Shown here: one piece after another, positions 40,302-41,262 of the stretch | Layout of the letters: each line of letters begins with the position of its first letter | Position numbering within the stretch: the stretch's first letter is position 1 | Assembly (NCBI GenBank): GCA_025462755.1 | Contig: JAOAPF010000482.1 | Span: forward strand, 1 to 41,262 | From: Edaphobacter sp. | GTDB taxonomy: Bacteria > Acidobacteriota > Terriglobia > Terriglobales > Acidobacteriaceae | Direction: 5' to 3' | DNA length: 41,262 nt | The notes under the pieces: generated by a model | The model's input: only the letters and a program-made list of their open reading frames with translations | Databases searched by the model: none | Told to the model about the DNA's origin: nothing | Program-made: the position numbers and the translations under genes

Positions 40302-41262
40302 GTGAGGCTCTCTTCCGAGCGCAGACGGATGATTCGGTCGACCGCATAGGGTGCGCGGTGGGACGCGGTGTAGAAGTGCCGCACCTGGAGTTCGCCGAGC
40401 AGACCGATGCCCATGATCTGAATGCCCGCGAGAATCAGGACGCCGGCGATGACGAAGAGCGGCCCATGAAGCGACATGATGTGCTGGCCGGTCATGACCT
40501 TAAGGATCAGGAGCCAGACAGCCATGCCGGCGCCCGTGAACATGCCGAGGGCGCCGAGGGTGCCAAAGAAGTGCAACGGGCGCGTCATGTAACGGAGCAG
40601 GAAGCGGATGGTGAGCAGATCAAAGAAGACACGGAAGGTGCGGGAGATGCCGTAGTGGGACTTCCCTGCTGTGCGGGCGGGGTTGGAGATGGGGATCTCG
40701 CAGATGCTGGCGCCATACCAGGAGGCGAGCGCGGGGATGAAGCGGTGCATCTCGCCGTAGAGCGGAATGTTCTGGATGACCTCGCGCCGATAGGCCTTGA
40801 AAGTGGTGCCGAAGTCGTGGATATCTACGTCGCTGAGGATGGCCATGATGCGGTTGGCGATGTGTGAAGGCAAGCGGCGAAGGAGGAAGTTGTCACCGCG
40901 ATGCTCGCGCCAGCCGCTGACAACGTCATAGCCCTCCTCTAGCTTGGCAAGGAAGTTGGGGACCTCGTCGGGGTCGTGCTGGAGATCGCCATCCATAGCG
41001 AGGATGAAGTCTCCCTGAGAGTGGTCGAAGCCGGCGGCGAGGGCGGAGGTCTGGCCGAAGTTGCGGCGGAGCTTGATGACGAGAACGCGGCTGTCTTCGG
41101 CGGCGATCTGTTCAAGCAGGCGGTAGGTCCGGTCGCGGGAACCATCGTCGACGAAGACCAGTTCGAAGGATTCGCCGACCTGCTCCATAACCGCCTTGAG
41201 ACGGTCGTAGAGGGTGGTGACGTTCTCTTCTTCATTATGGAAAGGAACGACGATGGAATATT
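40295..41262 (-). CDS. GT2 polyprenyl-phosphate glycosyltransferase (DPM1/GtrB-like), 5' end outside window
   Basis: The frame continues off the right edge; the last bases encode YSIVVPFHNEEENVTTLYDRL. The catalytic GT-A part then has VFVDDGSRD, the metal-binding AMDGDLQHDPDEV (the DxD-like motif), GWREHRGDN and a FGTTFKAYRREV segment. The C-terminus has two membrane helices (FGTLGALGMFTGAGMAVWLL and FVIAGVLILAGIQIMGIGLL) and then a cytoplasmic end, the layout of GtrB and YkcC-type proteins. These transfer a sugar to undecaprenyl phosphate for later use outside. At least 322 residues are visible. It could serve O-antigen or lipid modification; the sugar is unknown. It overlaps the lipoprotein gene's stop (40301) by 7 bases, tail to tail. 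Confidence 0.9.
   Translation of the reverse strand, partial: YSIVVPFHNEEENVTTLYDRLKAVMEQVGESFELVFVDDGSRDRTYRLLEQIAAEDSRVLVIKLRRNFGQTSALAAGFDHSQGDFILAMDGDLQHDPDEVPNFLAKLEEGYDVVSGWREHRGDNFLLRRLPSHIANRIMAILSDVDIHDFGTTFKAYRREVIQNIPLYGEMHRFIPALASWYGASICEIPISNPARTAGKSHYGISRTFRVFFDLLTIRFLLRYMTRPLHFFGTLGALGMFTGAGMAVWLLILKVMTGQHIMSLHGPLFVIAGVLILAGIQIMGIGLLGELQVRHFYTASHRAPYAVDRIIRLRSEESLTQ

Overview
The window is a contiguous stretch of bacterial chromosome, most likely from an Acidobacteriota member of the Terriglobia type (Granulicella, Edaphobacter or Terriglobus-like). This is inferred from the G+C-rich codon use, a secreted VWFA-related protein of the acidobacterial kind, a TonB-dependent receptor with an N-terminal carboxypeptidase-regulatory-like domain, a subclass B3 metallo-beta-lactamase, and many short palindromic intergenic elements. 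I see no phage, transposase, CRISPR array, rRNA or tRNA. The assignment was not tested by any search.

Layout. Positions 1-7000 hold central metabolism: the tail of a Gfo/Idh/MocA oxidoreductase, a secreted unknown protein, AraD, ArgJ, the homodimeric pyruvate dehydrogenase E1 (AceE), and behind a strong terminator an E1-alpha-like protein that has lost its thiamine-diphosphate motif. Positions 7000-18300 are an exopolysaccharide/capsule locus: a Wzi-like outer-membrane protein, UDP-xylose synthase and UDP-glucose dehydrogenase on the minus strand, a Wzc-type tyrosine autokinase overlapping a Wza-type export protein, two GT4 glycosyltransferases and a WcaF-type acetyltransferase. The cognate PHP-type tyrosine phosphatase (CpsB/YwqE) lies separately at 24.8 kb. 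Positions 18300-22050 carry a lone receiver-domain protein and a NitT/TauT-like ABC transporter made of an ATPase with a C-terminal extension and a double-length fused permease, with no binding protein. Positions 22050-26950 hold a short AI-2E-like membrane protein, a cytoplasmic GH13 amylase, PurQ, CpsB, an SDR enzyme and a secreted Pro/Gln-rich protein.

Positions 26950-29420 are groES-groEL, with a readable CIRCE (HrcA) operator laid over a sigma70-like promoter, a long structured leader, three tandem hairpins between the genes and a terminator. Then follow a Tat-exported Gfo/Idh/MocA oxidoreductase, a VWA protein, a TonB-dependent receptor, a quinone oxidoreductase, a small membrane protein, an ATP-grasp ligase directly abutting a luciferase-like flavin monooxygenase, a B3 metallo-beta-lactamase, a lipoprotein, and a GT2 polyprenyl-phosphate glycosyltransferase cut by the right edge.

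The best candidates for something new are the degenerate E1-alpha protein next to aceE, the ATP-grasp/flavin-monooxygenase pair, and the double-permease ABC system without a binding protein. Nothing in the window is a self-evident new defence or mobile system. Start codons were re-chosen from Shine-Dalgarno spacing, family length or signal-peptide position, and this is stated where done.
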